A DNA stretch of 64,000 bases, taken from Asaia bogorensis (lineage in GTDB: Bacteria > Pseudomonadota > Alphaproteobacteria > Acetobacterales > Acetobacteraceae). Of the stretch, positions 1 through 9,604 are shown piece by piece. Location of the stretch: NCBI RefSeq assembly GCF_900465345.1, contig NZ_UEGO01000004.1, positions 1 to 64,000 of the forward strand. Reading direction: 5' to 3'. A model generated the notes under the pieces. It saw only the letters and a list, made by a program, of their open reading frames with translations, did not search any database and had not been told where the DNA came from. Position 1 is the first letter of the stretch, and each line of letters starts with the position of its first letter. The position numbers and the translations under genes were made by a program.

Positions 1-394
1 CTGAAAGAGCCTGCGCTCCTGTTACCATCGCGCCAGAAGCGAAGGTCGCCCAGTTATAGTCAAACCCGCTATTGAACCATGTATCATCTCTGGATGTCGC
101 CCCTGAGTAATAATTGGTTATAGTAGAGTTCAGAGTATTACCATGAGTTGATGCACCAGCAGCAACATCAACAAGACCGTTTTCTATTTTGGAGTCTTTC
201 AATACTCCACCACTCAGCACATAGATAGTGTTGTTCAATCCTGTGAGCTCAGAAGCCGTGGCACCGCTGGTGATATAAACAACAGCCCCCGCACCCAGCG
301 ATACGTCTTCTCGTACAACCGTACCATTACTTTGATAAACCGTCATGCCGTCATCATTGACTGCAGACCATACGCCAACAAGAACGTAAGCCAT
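1..394 (-). CDS. Partial repeat-rich surface protein (AIDA/Hint-type), N-terminal part
   Basis: An open frame runs leftward from an ATG at 394 to the window edge, 131 codons without a stop, so only the N-terminus is visible. The protein starts MAYVLVGVWSAV and is rich in Gly, Ser, Thr and Asn. It has imperfect repeats of the type VYITSGATAS and IYVLSGGVLK, alternating hydrophobic strands with SGG turns, as in AIDA-like beta-helix repeats. In acetic acid bacteria such repeats often precede a C-terminal Hint (hedgehog/intein) domain; that part lies outside the window, so the Hint assignment is inference. No classical signal peptide is seen. A weak GGGG lies about 6 bases upstream of the start. 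Codon use is more AT-rich than in the neighbours, suggesting transfer. Confidence 0.6.
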   Translation of the reverse strand, partial: MAYVLVGVWSAVNDDGMTVYQSNGTVVREDVSLGAGAVVYITSGATASELTGLNNTIYVLSGGVLKDSKIENGLVDVAAGASTHGNTLNSTITNYYSGATSRDDTWFNSGFDYNWATFASGAMVTGAQALS

Positions 395-846
395 ACTAAC
401 CCCGCGAATACTTGTGCAGTTGTTATATTGTTTTCACACTCACGGCACATATGCTCATGAAAAAACCAGTTTTATTTGGCCTTTGATTGGTTAGTAAAAA
501 CATACAAAATATTAGTCAATAATACACGCTTCTGGAATCTGGCTATACGATGCTGTTTCGTATCTTTCCTTAAGAAAAAAGATATGAATATCAATGGGTA
601 GCGATTTTTTAGAATATAACTCTTATTTTTTATGTCTATGCTTTGCTTTTACGAAACTTACCTGTTTTTTCCTGAACTTATTCAAATATAGTTGCATCTA
701 CATTTGAATTGATTCGTCCGCCCCCTGATGTGGACATCTCTCTGCGATGCGCCTGTCATGTCGGCAATAGCGTGAGGCGTCAGGGCTGTTCCAGTCCGTC
801 ATTCATCCTGAATGCGAGCCGCAGCAAAAACCTGGGATCTGCTGGA
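395..846. other. AT-rich intergenic region
   Basis: No gene is supported here. The part from about 420 to 720 is clearly more AT-rich than the rest of the window and probably carries the promoter of the leftward surface-protein gene. The short rightward frames beginning at 709 and 812 have no recognisable product and no good ribosome binding site. Confidence 0.6.
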
Positions 847-880
847 AATAAAAAAAGCCCCGCATCGAGCGGGGCTTTTT
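847..880 (-). terminator. Rho-independent terminator of the ilv operon
   Basis: AAAAAAGCCCCGC, a short loop ATCGA, then GCGGGGCTTTTT form a perfect 8-bp GC-rich stem with A and T tracts on either side. It lies 50 bases beyond the ilvC stop and could work on both strands. Confidence 0.85.
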
Positions 881-929
881 CAGACCGGGATGAGACCCCG
901 GTATGGATTGATGCGGATTGCTCCGGATC

Positions 930-2475
<1,546 letters not shown>

Positions 2476-2476
<1 letters not shown>

Positions 2477-4272
2477 CAGACCAGCATCATGCCTTCTTGA
2501 GTAATCCGGGCCGCATTGGCTTCCTGATCGGGGCCAAGCAGCATCTCGTTATGCGGGGCGCCCGACGGAATCATCGGGAAGCAGTTTTCGTCCTGCGCCA
2601 CACAGATATCCGCCACCACCGGGCCGTCATGGCGCAGCATCTCGTCAATCACACCATCCAGCTCGCCCACGCAGGTGGCGCGCAGCCCCTTGCCGTGGAA
2701 GGCTTCGGCCAGACGGATGAAGTCGGGCAGCGCCTCGCTATAGGATTGTGAGTAGCGCGAGCCATGCAGCAATTCCTGCCACTGGCGCACCATGCCCATA
2801 TAGCGGTTGTTCAGGATGAACAGCTTCACCGGCAGGCGATACTGCGCCATGGTGCCGAGCTCCTGAATATTCATGAGCGTCGAGGCCTCACCGGCAATAT
2901 CGATCACCAGCGCATCGGGATGCGCTACCTGCGCACCTACAGCGGCAGGCAGGCCATAACCCATTGTGCCGAGGCCACCAGAAGTCAGCCAGCGATTGGG
3001 CTTGTCGAACTGGAAGTGCTGCGCCGCCCACATCTGGTGCTGGCCAACTTCCGTGCTCACAAATGTATCGCGCCCAAGCGCCTGCGTGGCTTCATAAAGA
3101 CGGCGAATGGCATATTGCGGGCGGATGATGGCGCTCGGGGCCTGATCCTGAACGAAACCGAAGGAGTCCAGCGCGCGCCAGCCCTCGATCTGCGCCCACC
3201 AGGGGCTCAGATCCTGACCATCGCCATCCCAGGCCGCCAGCAGCGCCTCGATGGTGCGACCGACATCGCCAACCAGCGGCACATCCACGCGAATGATCTT
3301 GTTGATCTGCGAGGGGTCGATATCGGCGTGAACCTTGAACGAATTGGGCGAGAACGCATCGACGCGCCCCGTCACACGGTCATCGAAGCGCGAGCCGAGC
3401 GCGATCAGCAGGTCGCAGCCATGTGTGGCCAGATTGGCCTCGTAGCTGCCGTGCATACCCAGCATGCCCAGAAACTGACGGTCGGTCGTCGGGAAGGCGC
3501 CAAGCCCCATCAATGTGGACGTGACCGGGAAATTGGTGCGACGGGCAAGCTCGCGCAGCCCTTCCGACGCCTTGGGACCCGCATTGATCACACCGCCACC
3601 TGTATAGAGAAGCGGGCGCTTGGCGCGCTTCATGGCAGCGATGGTCTGGCGGATTGCCTCGCCGTCAGCATCGATATTCGGACGATAGGGGCGATGCAGA
3701 CGCCCTTCGCCCGGGGCCGGCAGAGGCGCATTGCCGACCGAGATATCCTTGGGCAGGTCAATCAGCACCGGGCCGGGGCGGCCACCAGCCGCCACCTCGA
3801 ACGCCTCGCGCACGATCGGTGCCAGATCCTGACCACGACGCACCAGATAATTGTGCTTGGTGGCCGGACGCGTGATGCCAGTCGTATCGGCTTCCTGAAA
3901 CGCGTCATTGCCGATCAGCGCTGTGGGCACCTGGCCGCACAGGCAGATCAGCGGGATGGAATCCATCAGCGCATCGACCAGGCCCGTCACAGCATTGGTG
4001 GCACCGGGGCCGCTGGTGACCAGCACAACGCCGACCTTGCCGGTCGAGCGCGCATAGGCTTCAGCCGCATGAACGGCAGCCTGCTCATGGCGCACCAGAA
4101 CATGGCGGATATGATCCTGCTTGAACAGCGCATCATAGATGGGCAGCACCGCGCCGCCGGGATAGCCGAAAATGACCTCGACGCCCTGCTCCACAAGCAC
4201 GCGCAGGAGCACCTCGGCACCATTGAGCGGCGCTGTCGAAGTTTTTCCGGTCTGCTGTGTTGACGCGTTCAT
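2476..4272 (-). CDS. ilvB: Acetolactate synthase large (catalytic) subunit
   Basis: Thiamine-diphosphate enzyme that condenses two pyruvates to acetolactate, or pyruvate with 2-oxobutyrate. The 598 residues show the usual three domains: the N-terminal ThDP domain with catalytic E63 in RHEQAAVHAAEAYAR, a central FAD-binding domain, and a C-terminal ThDP domain with AGEAS followed by NNRYMGMVRQW, the alphaproteobacterial form of the diphosphate-binding motif. It lies 32 bases after miaA and overlaps ilvH by one base. AAAGGGG lies about 10 bases before the ATG. ilvI is an equivalent name. Confidence 0.96.
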
Positions 4273-4304
4273 GTGAGCGCACCCCTTTCATTGAGCGGGC
4301 GGGT

Positions 4305-5303
4305 TTATGACGGGATTGAGGATTCGTCAATGGTCGATTGTATGAAAGTTGCTATTTTTTCGAATTCTCTTTCCGAAAATTGCGTACTCTCGTCATATCT
4401 TTGCAAGGAAATCATGCAATCCTGCTCTGCGCCCAGCGCATGGTGATTGAACCACGTGGCCTGACGTCGCGTGTACTGCCCCGTGGCGATCACTGCACGG
4501 GATATCGCTTCCTTCAGCCCCAGGGTTCCGGCAAGAGCGGCGCTCAGCTCCGGCACGCCATGCGCCCGCATGGCGGGCAAAGCGGGCGAAAGCCCCCGTG
4601 CCACAAGGCGTTGCACTTCCTCCATCGCCCCCCGTTCCATCATGCGTGAGAACCGTTCCGCAATGGCCGCACGCAGCGCCTCACGGGGCGGATGAAGCCT
4701 TACGGAGACAAAGCGAAACGGGGCGGGCGGCAGGCCGGGCTGGTTGCGCCAGTACGAAAGCCCATGCCCTGTGCCACGCAACACCTCCAGCGCACGGGCC
4801 ACACGCTGCCCATCACCAGGCCTCAGAGTCTGGGCTGTATCAGGATCATCCTGCATCAGCAGGGCATGAGCGGCCTCGCTCCCCTCTTCCTCTACAAGGG
4901 TGCGCGCCCAGTTGCGCGCCGCATCGCCGGGTTCGGGCACCTCGACCAGACCATCGAGCAAGGCCCGCAGATACATGCCTGTGCCGCCACAAAGGATTGG
5001 CAGCCGGCCCTGCGCCCGTGCAGCCTGCATTTCCGCCAGGGCGGCCTCGCGCCACCACGCCACACTGCCCGGTCGTGCCGCATCCAGCACGCCGTAGAGA
5101 CGATGCGGCGCGCGCGCTTCATCCTGTGCATCGGGGCGGGCGGTCAGCACATGCAGATCCGTATAGACCTGCATGGAATCGGCATTGATGACGCTGCCTC
5201 CGAAGCGCTCCGCCAGCCCAAGCGCCAGCGCCGACTTGCCGGAACAGGTCGGTCCCGCCACAATAAGGGCCACCGGGGCCAGGGCAATCGACGCGTCAGC
5301 CAT
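4305..5303 (-). CDS. miaA: tRNA dimethylallyltransferase
   Basis: Transfers a dimethylallyl group to N6 of A37 in tRNAs that read codons beginning with U. The P-loop GPTCSGKS near the N-terminus and the following DSMQVY are diagnostic; later segments (GGTGMYLRALLDG, and the C-terminal QYTRRQATWF) also match the family. I use the ATG at 5303 (332 residues); an in-frame TTG at 5321 would add six residues, and neither has a clear ribosome binding site. serB is transcribed divergently only about 40 bases away. The 32-base gap to ilvB suggests cotranscription with the branched-chain genes. Confidence 0.94.
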   Translation of the reverse strand: MADASIALAPVALIVAGPTCSGKSALALGLAERFGGSVINADSMQVYTDLHVLTARPDAQDEARAPHRLYGVLDAARPGSVAWWREAALAEMQAARAQGRLPILCGGTGMYLRALLDGLVEVPEPGDAARNWARTLVEEEGSEAAHALLMQDDPDTAQTLRPGDGQRVARALEVLRGTGHGLSYWRNQPGLPPAPFRFVSVRLHPPREALRAAIAERFSRMMERGAMEEVQRLVARGLSPALPAMRAHGVPELSAALAGTLGLKEAISRAVIATGQYTRRQATWFNHHALGAEQDCMISLQRYDESTQFSEREFEKIATFIQSTIDESSIPS

Positions 5304-5344
5304 TCTGTCTTGCTGTCCCAAGCGTTTCTACCAGATGGGCCAAG

Positions 5345-6235
5345 ATGACCTTACCTTACGTTCTCGTTCTCGTTGCCGACCCTGCACAGGGCACCCTGTC
5401 CAAAGATGCCATCGACATTGCGCGGAACATGGTCAAGGGCAAGAACCCCATCGTGCTTTCGCCGGGCGAAGCCGTCGAAATCCCCTGCCCCACCCCGGCA
5501 CCGGGCGCACCGACCATTGCGACCATCCGCGCAACACTGGCCCGTCATAAGGTGGATGCCCTGCTGGTCAAGACACGCGGCCGCCGCAAGGCTGTGCTCG
5601 TGGCTGATATGGACAGCACCATTCTGGAGGGTGAAACCCTCGATGAAGTGGCCATCACACTCGGCATCGGTGATGAGGTGGTCAAACTGACCGAAGCCTC
5701 GATGAACGGCCGGTTGGACTTTGAAGAATCTTTGCGCGCGCGCGTGGCCCTGCTCGAAGGCAAATCCGCCGCCTGCCTCGAAGAGGTCTGGCAAAATTCA
5801 AGGCTCAATACGGGTGCCCGCACACTGGTGCAGACCATGCACGCCCATAACGCCCGCACGGCACTCGTCTCGGGTGGCTTCACCTATTTCACCAGCCGCG
5901 TGGCAGAGGCCTGTGGCTTTGACGAGCATTACGGCAATGAATTCGACATCGTGGATGGCGTCTTCACCGGCAAGCTCGCTGCCCCCGTGCTGGGACCGAA
6001 CAGCAAGGAAGAGCATCTGACCCACCTCCTCGAAGAGCGCGGCGTGAAGGCTTCGGCAGCCCTGACGACAGGAGATGGTACCAACGACCTGCCCATGCTC
6101 GCCGTCGCCGGTCTGGGCATCGCCTATAAGGGCAAGCCAAAAGTTCGCCAGATGATCGACATGCAGGTCAATCACTCGACCCTGCGTGCCCATCTGTTCG
6201 CTCAGGGTTATCCGGCGAGTGTTTTCGTGGAGTAA
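5345..6235 (+). CDS. serB: Phosphoserine phosphatase
   Basis: Last step of serine synthesis: dephosphorylates O-phosphoserine. The 296 residues contain a HAD-superfamily catalytic domain: motif I DMDSTILEGE (first Asp the nucleophile) near residue 89, motif II in ALVSGGFTYF, and motif III GDGTNDLPML. About 80 N-terminal residues form the ACT-like extension found in many proteobacterial SerB proteins. The gene is divergent from miaA and is followed by paired GC-rich hairpins that may end its transcript. Confidence 0.95.
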   Translation: MTLPYVLVLVADPAQGTLSKDAIDIARNMVKGKNPIVLSPGEAVEIPCPTPAPGAPTIATIRATLARHKVDALLVKTRGRRKAVLVADMDSTILEGETLDEVAITLGIGDEVVKLTEASMNGRLDFEESLRARVALLEGKSAACLEEVWQNSRLNTGARTLVQTMHAHNARTALVSGGFTYFTSRVAEACGFDEHYGNEFDIVDGVFTGKLAAPVLGPNSKEEHLTHLLEERGVKASAALTTGDGTNDLPMLAVAGLGIAYKGKPKVRQMIDMQVNHSTLRAHLFAQGYPASVFVE

Positions 6236-6241
6236 GGGTTC

Positions 6242-6284
6242 ACGGGGCGCTGCCCCGTCCCCCGGAAAGGGGCTCGCCCCTTTC
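6242..6284 (+). terminator. Tandem GC-rich hairpins after serB
   Basis: Two adjacent palindromes follow the stop codon: ACGGGGC-GCT-GCCCCGT (6242-6258) and GAAAGGGGC-TC-GCCCCTTTC (6265-6284). The second resembles a terminator, but only three T follow the stem. Related GGGGC/GCCCC hairpins occur elsewhere in the window. Confidence 0.5.
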
Positions 6285-6296
6285 ATCCCCTTCTGC

Positions 6297-6485
6297 CTAT
6301 GGGGTGAAGATGGCTTCGATGCTCAGATCGAAAATTTTCGCAATGGCGAACGCCAGAGGCAGGCTCGGGTCGTAACGCTCGTTCTCGATCGCATTGATGG
6401 TCTGCCGCGAGACGCCAAGCGCCTCGGCCAGCGCATTCTGGCTAAGGCCCTGAGCCAGACGCAGATCGCGCATGCGGTTTTTCAC
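6297..6485 (-). CDS. Small XRE-family transcriptional regulator
   Basis: A 62-residue protein that is essentially one Cro/C1-type helix-turn-helix: MRDLRLAQGLSQNALAEAL, then GVSRQTINAIENERYDPSL and an AIAKIFDLSIEAIF tail. The family includes small regulators paired with membrane proteins. I choose the GTG at 6485 because GGAGA precedes it by about 5 bases and it overlaps the upstream stop as GTGA; an upstream ATG at 6524 would add 13 residues lying inside the membrane-protein gene. The two coupled genes probably share one autoregulated promoter with the paired palindromes at 6874-6926. Confidence 0.85.
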   Translation of the reverse strand: MKNRMRDLRLAQGLSQNALAEALGVSRQTINAIENERYDPSLPLAFAIAKIFDLSIEAIFTP

Positions 6486-6862
6486 CGGTATCTCCGGCAC
6501 GCGACGATCATGCCTGCGAGCCACAGAAGCGCCATAAGCGGCCAGATGGCGAAGGCGCGAATATGGGGCGCGCCAGCGTTCTCAGCGAAGCCCCATCCTA
6601 TGGTGATAAGGGCCGTGCCGAGAAAAGCCGTCGCTATGGCGTCGAACTGAACGCGACGCTGAAGTTCATCCATGCGCTGCAGTGCTCGCATGATAACCCA
6701 TGCCACGGCCACGGCTCCAAGCATGGGCGCCATGCTCAGAGCGAAAAGAAGCGTCCCTGTAGGGTGAAGCTGATGCTCCAACACACCTGATGTGAAGAGC
6801 AGAAAGAGATACAGCAACAATGCCGCGCCGAGCTCGATCCCGTACTGTCTGGGCCTGAACAT
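6482..6862 (-). CDS. Small integral membrane protein, four predicted helices
   Basis: A 126-residue protein, MFRPRQYGIELGAALLLYLF onward, with four hydrophobic segments (about residues 9-28, 40-60, 75-95 and 103-121) and a charged linker RMDELQRRVQF between the second and third. The ATG at 6862 has GGAG six bases upstream. Upstream in-frame ATGs at 6874 and 6892 fall within the putative operator and are less likely. The function is unknown. Pairing with a small XRE regulator in a GTGA overlap suggests that the regulator controls this gene. Confidence 0.8.
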   Translation of the reverse strand: MFRPRQYGIELGAALLLYLFLLFTSGVLEHQLHPTGTLLFALSMAPMLGAVAVAWVIMRALQRMDELQRRVQFDAIATAFLGTALITIGWGFAENAGAPHIRAFAIWPLMALLWLAGMIVACRRYR

Positions 6863-6873
6863 GCGTTTCTCCA

Positions 6874-6891
6874 TGTAAAGTACACTTTCCA
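6874..6891. promoter_or_regulatory. Putative XRE operator, copy 1
   Basis: TGTAAAGTACACTTTCCA is an 18-bp near-palindrome with one mismatch per half-site pair. It overlaps the leader just before the membrane-protein start. On the other strand it reads TGGAAAGTGTACTTTACA, nearly identical to copy 2. Confidence 0.55.
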
Positions 6892-6908
6892 TATTCCTCG
6901 TTTTAGAG

Positions 6909-6926
6909 TGGAAAGCAAGCTTTACA
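6909..6926. promoter_or_regulatory. Putative XRE operator, copy 2
   Basis: TGGAAAGCAAGCTTTACA is an 18-bp near-palindrome whose outer seven bases on each side are the same as in copy 1 read on the other strand. Centres are 35 bp apart, a spacing compatible with binding on one face of the helix. Confidence 0.55.
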
Positions 6927-7186
6927 TCACGACGAGCGATTAAGGTGCGTGCCCGGAAACGACCTATGAAGCGTAGAAAGAACGACTCAGTTATCCTTAA
7001 TCTTGGTGACTGCAGAAATGCGGCGTTGAAACCGAAGCAAGCACTCGTGAAGAGAATTGCTTGCAACCGCTGTTTCTTGTTTTTAAGACCACACAGATAC
7101 AAATTTGTAGTAATATAAAATCAGATATCTCGCCTATTTTGACGTATTTTTTTGCCTTTTATCGAGAGAACAAACATATCTCCAAA

Positions 7187-7681
7187 ATGCACGAAAATAA
7201 TACCCCTCTTGCTTCGAGAATCCTCCTGATTATTTCAGGACTTTTTCTTGCGACAGCAGCGATCGCCCATGCGATCACACTCTATCTCGGTCCATCCGCC
7301 TATGGATTCATCGGTGCTGGCCCGGATATGGCGCTTAAGGCATCGCAAGGCGATTGGTACCCGGCAGCAATCCTCGGTACGATCGGTCTCGTTCTGCTTA
7401 TTGGTGCTTATTCCGCGTTCGCAGGAGCACGCTGGCTTTGGCGACCGCCTTTGCCAGCACTACGCCTTGCCCTCTTCACGGTCACGGCGTTGCTTTTGGG
7501 TCGCGGTGCCATCGGCGTTTTTCTGCTGGGCTTGCTGTGGCTCAATGGCGTCCAGATGGAAACTCTCTATATCGCCGGGCTGGGCGGAAGCCTTGCCTTC
7601 TGGATAGGGAGTTCCATCCTGTGCCTTCTGGTTGGATCAATACAGCTGGCCGCAACGTCGCTCTCACGCGACCTCTACTGA
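7187..7681 (+). CDS. Orphan integral membrane protein
   Basis: A 164-residue protein beginning MHENNTPLASRILLIISGLF. Four hydrophobic helices are evident (about residues 10-30, 58-78, 92-116 and 125-150) with short loops. No motif was recognised, so no function is assigned. The ATG at 7187 is preferred because the upstream extension to 7061 is AT-rich and lacks conserved character; the ribosome binding site is weak (GAGAGAA far upstream). A hairpin follows at 7733. Confidence 0.65.
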   Translation: MHENNTPLASRILLIISGLFLATAAIAHAITLYLGPSAYGFIGAGPDMALKASQGDWYPAAILGTIGLVLLIGAYSAFAGARWLWRPPLPALRLALFTVTALLLGRGAIGVFLLGLLWLNGVQMETLYIAGLGGSLAFWIGSSILCLLVGSIQLAATSLSRDLY

Positions 7682-7732
7682 GCGCAGTACCGTATTGCAG
7701 TGGGGGTTTTCAGAGCGCAACGCCCCCTCGAC

Positions 7733-7755
7733 AGGTTCAGGGCAGAGCCCTGAAC
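7733..7755. terminator. GC-rich hairpin between convergent genes
   Basis: GGTTCAGGGC, loop AGA, GCCCTGAACC: a perfect 10-bp stem between the membrane gene and the convergent lipase-like gene, eight bases before the latter's stop. No T tract follows, so it may be a dispersed palindrome rather than a true terminator. Confidence 0.45.
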
Positions 7756-7763
7756 CCTGTGAC

Positions 7764-8915
7764 TCACTGACAATCGGATGAAATCGCATCGCCTTGCAGG
7801 CTGCGATCGGCAAAAGCCTGTGCTTCACTCTCGGCCGCGTTCAGGAGCGGTGAATGTTCCACACGATAGTGATGCACGCTCACAACCGTTCCGGCAGAGC
7901 ATAGCGCCTGCTTCAGCTTCTCCTGCTGGGCGGTGGGTACCTGCGTATCACTGGTGGCAATCCCGAGCATAACGGGTGAAGACAGCTTGAGCGAAGGATA
8001 ACGCGCCCATTGCAGTGCCGGAGCCAGCGCGTTTTCGGCATCTGGCTGGAAAGTGTTGTCAGGCGTCAGGCCCGCATGTTCGACCGCCCCGAAGAAATCG
8101 CCGCGGCAGAGTTCGCTGGCCTTGCGGTACAGCGGCAGGGCACGGGGCTTGAAGGCGCTGGATGGGTCGAAAGAGGGATCGGCCTCCCCAAGCGAGGCCC
8201 CAAGCAGCAAGCCATAAACGACGCCCGGGGCAAAGCGACGGGCCCCGTGAGCCTGGGTCAGGATATGACCTGAATCGCCATCGAAATACGGTGCGCCGAG
8301 CGCGATCGTACCCTTGATTTGCAGGCTCGGCGCATAGGATTTCGCCAATGCCGAGGCTGCAAGCACAGCCTGCGCACCCTGATCATGCCCCAGCAAGACG
8401 ACATGGCCGCTCAGCGCAGAGAAGCGGCGACGCGCTGCACGAACCGAGTCCAGCACAGCCATGCCTTCTGATTTGGCATTCAGGTAAAGCGCTGCCCCTG
8501 GCTCGCCCAGACCCGGATAATCGGTAGCGACAACGGCATAGCCCCGACGCAGCCAGCTGCCGTAAAAGCTTGCCTGCGGCCCGCCAATCCCCATGATGGA
8601 AGGCGCACAGGTAAGGCCGATCCCGCTTGTGCCGTGAGCCCAGGCCACGACAGGCCAGCCACCTGCGGGCGGTGTGCCGCGCGGGACCATGACCTCAGCC
8701 GAAACCGCCACCAGATGCGTCGGGTTATGCGCATCGGTGCTGCGATAGGCCATGCGATAAGCCGTGCCGGGAATAGGCGCATTTTTCTGTTCGAGCTTGA
8801 TGGCCTGCCCGGCAGCGACGGGGGCATAGCGCGATTCGGCATCCTCATCGGCATCCATCGCGCAGGCGGTCAGGGTCAGGGCGGAAACAGCCATCATGGC
8901 AAGGACAGAACGCAT
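7764..8915 (-). CDS. Lipase/esterase-like alpha/beta-hydrolase lipoprotein, Asp at nucleophile
   Basis: A 383-residue protein related to secretory lipases (LIP family). The N-terminus MRSVLAMMAVSALTLTACAM has a signal peptide with lipobox LTAC, predicting a lipoprotein. The oxyanion region is VVAWAHGTSG. The nucleophile elbow reads GHDQGA instead of the usual GxSxG, putting Asp178 where Ser is expected; Asp in SDTQVP and His in VEHSP can complete the triad. The start at 8915 has GAGG five bases upstream; the frame extends further to 9104 without protein-like features. Either an inactive relative or an Asp-nucleophile hydrolase; the substrate is unknown. Confidence 0.8.
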   Translation of the reverse strand: MRSVLAMMAVSALTLTACAMDADEDAESRYAPVAAGQAIKLEQKNAPIPGTAYRMAYRSTDAHNPTHLVAVSAEVMVPRGTPPAGGWPVVAWAHGTSGIGLTCAPSIMGIGGPQASFYGSWLRRGYAVVATDYPGLGEPGAALYLNAKSEGMAVLDSVRAARRRFSALSGHVVLLGHDQGAQAVLAASALAKSYAPSLQIKGTIALGAPYFDGDSGHILTQAHGARRFAPGVVYGLLLGASLGEADPSFDPSSAFKPRALPLYRKASELCRGDFFGAVEHAGLTPDNTFQPDAENALAPALQWARYPSLKLSSPVMLGIATSDTQVPTAQQEKLKQALCSAGTVVSVHHYRVEHSPLLNAAESEAQAFADRSLQGDAISSDCQ

Positions 8916-9604
8916 CAGACCTCTTCGATCTAGGGGTAACGAGGGATGGAAAGTCTCAGGAGTGTCGCGCGGGGGCAAGCCCCGACAGCCCAGCAAGCCA
9001 AAAACACCCCGCATGCGATGGGGACCATTCGGGGCCGGGTCAGGGAACCGCATACGGCAAACGCAGCGCTCACAGGCCGGTTCGACACCCCGGGACGTTC
9101 CCATGGTGGGGAATCAGGGCGGCTTCATGGTCGCTCCTGCTGGTTCGATGCAACCAGAGGCAGAAGATGCCCGATGGGCGGGCGGAGATTTGACAGGACT
9201 GACCCAGGCGCGGTCCGGCAGCAGTTGTTCTGAAAGTGAGCCGCCAAGCTGATCCGAGCCCACGTCGCTTCCTGACCATTGAGGCGCAGTATCACCCCAC
9301 AGACCACCGAGACGGGCGAAACAGCAGTAGGCCTATCTATCGGGGCGGCAGAGGGTTCCTTATCGCCGCAATACCCCTGTCATGCCTCTCACTGCCACTC
9401 ACCGGAACGTGACCTTGATCATCAGAAAATAGAATTATTTTTCTTTTCGAACGACAAAAAGAGAATATTAATTTCGATACAGGTCAGGAGAGCGGCCTCA
9501 CGCGGGAGTTGAAATTCGCGTGGCTGGGCCGATGCTATAAGGCGGATGAGGGGTGCGGGTCCATAAGGGCGCGTCACAAGGCCGCAAGGAAGAGGAAGAC
9601 GTTC
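8916..9604. other. Long intergenic region with no recognised gene
   Basis: About 690 bases between divergent genes. It contains GC-rich palindromic patches near 8978-8990 and 9016-9040, and an AT-rich run around 9425-9475 that may hold promoter elements for mmsA. Short frames on both strands (such as 9070-9307) lack recognisable products. I looked for tmRNA, RNase P, 6S and SRP RNA landmarks and saw none. Confidence 0.5.

Larger units (their letters stand above)
6863..7186. other. Divergent promoter region
   Basis: Separates the leftward membrane-protein/XRE pair from a rightward orphan membrane gene. It holds the two palindromes at 6874-6891 and 6909-6926 and an AT-rich stretch (7080-7190) leading to the rightward gene. 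An upstream extension of the leftward frame to 7102 and of the rightward frame to 7061 both exist but are AT-rich and have no family features. Confidence 0.5.

Noticed and set aside
2764-4263. Rightward open frame of 499 codons opposite ilvB
   Set aside because: Antisense of a full-length acetolactate synthase gene with all motifs; no ribosome site and no similarity.
8916-9604. Possible structural RNA gene in the long gap before mmsA
   Set aside because: No tmRNA, RNase P, 6S or SRP RNA core motifs were found, and no complete cloverleaf.
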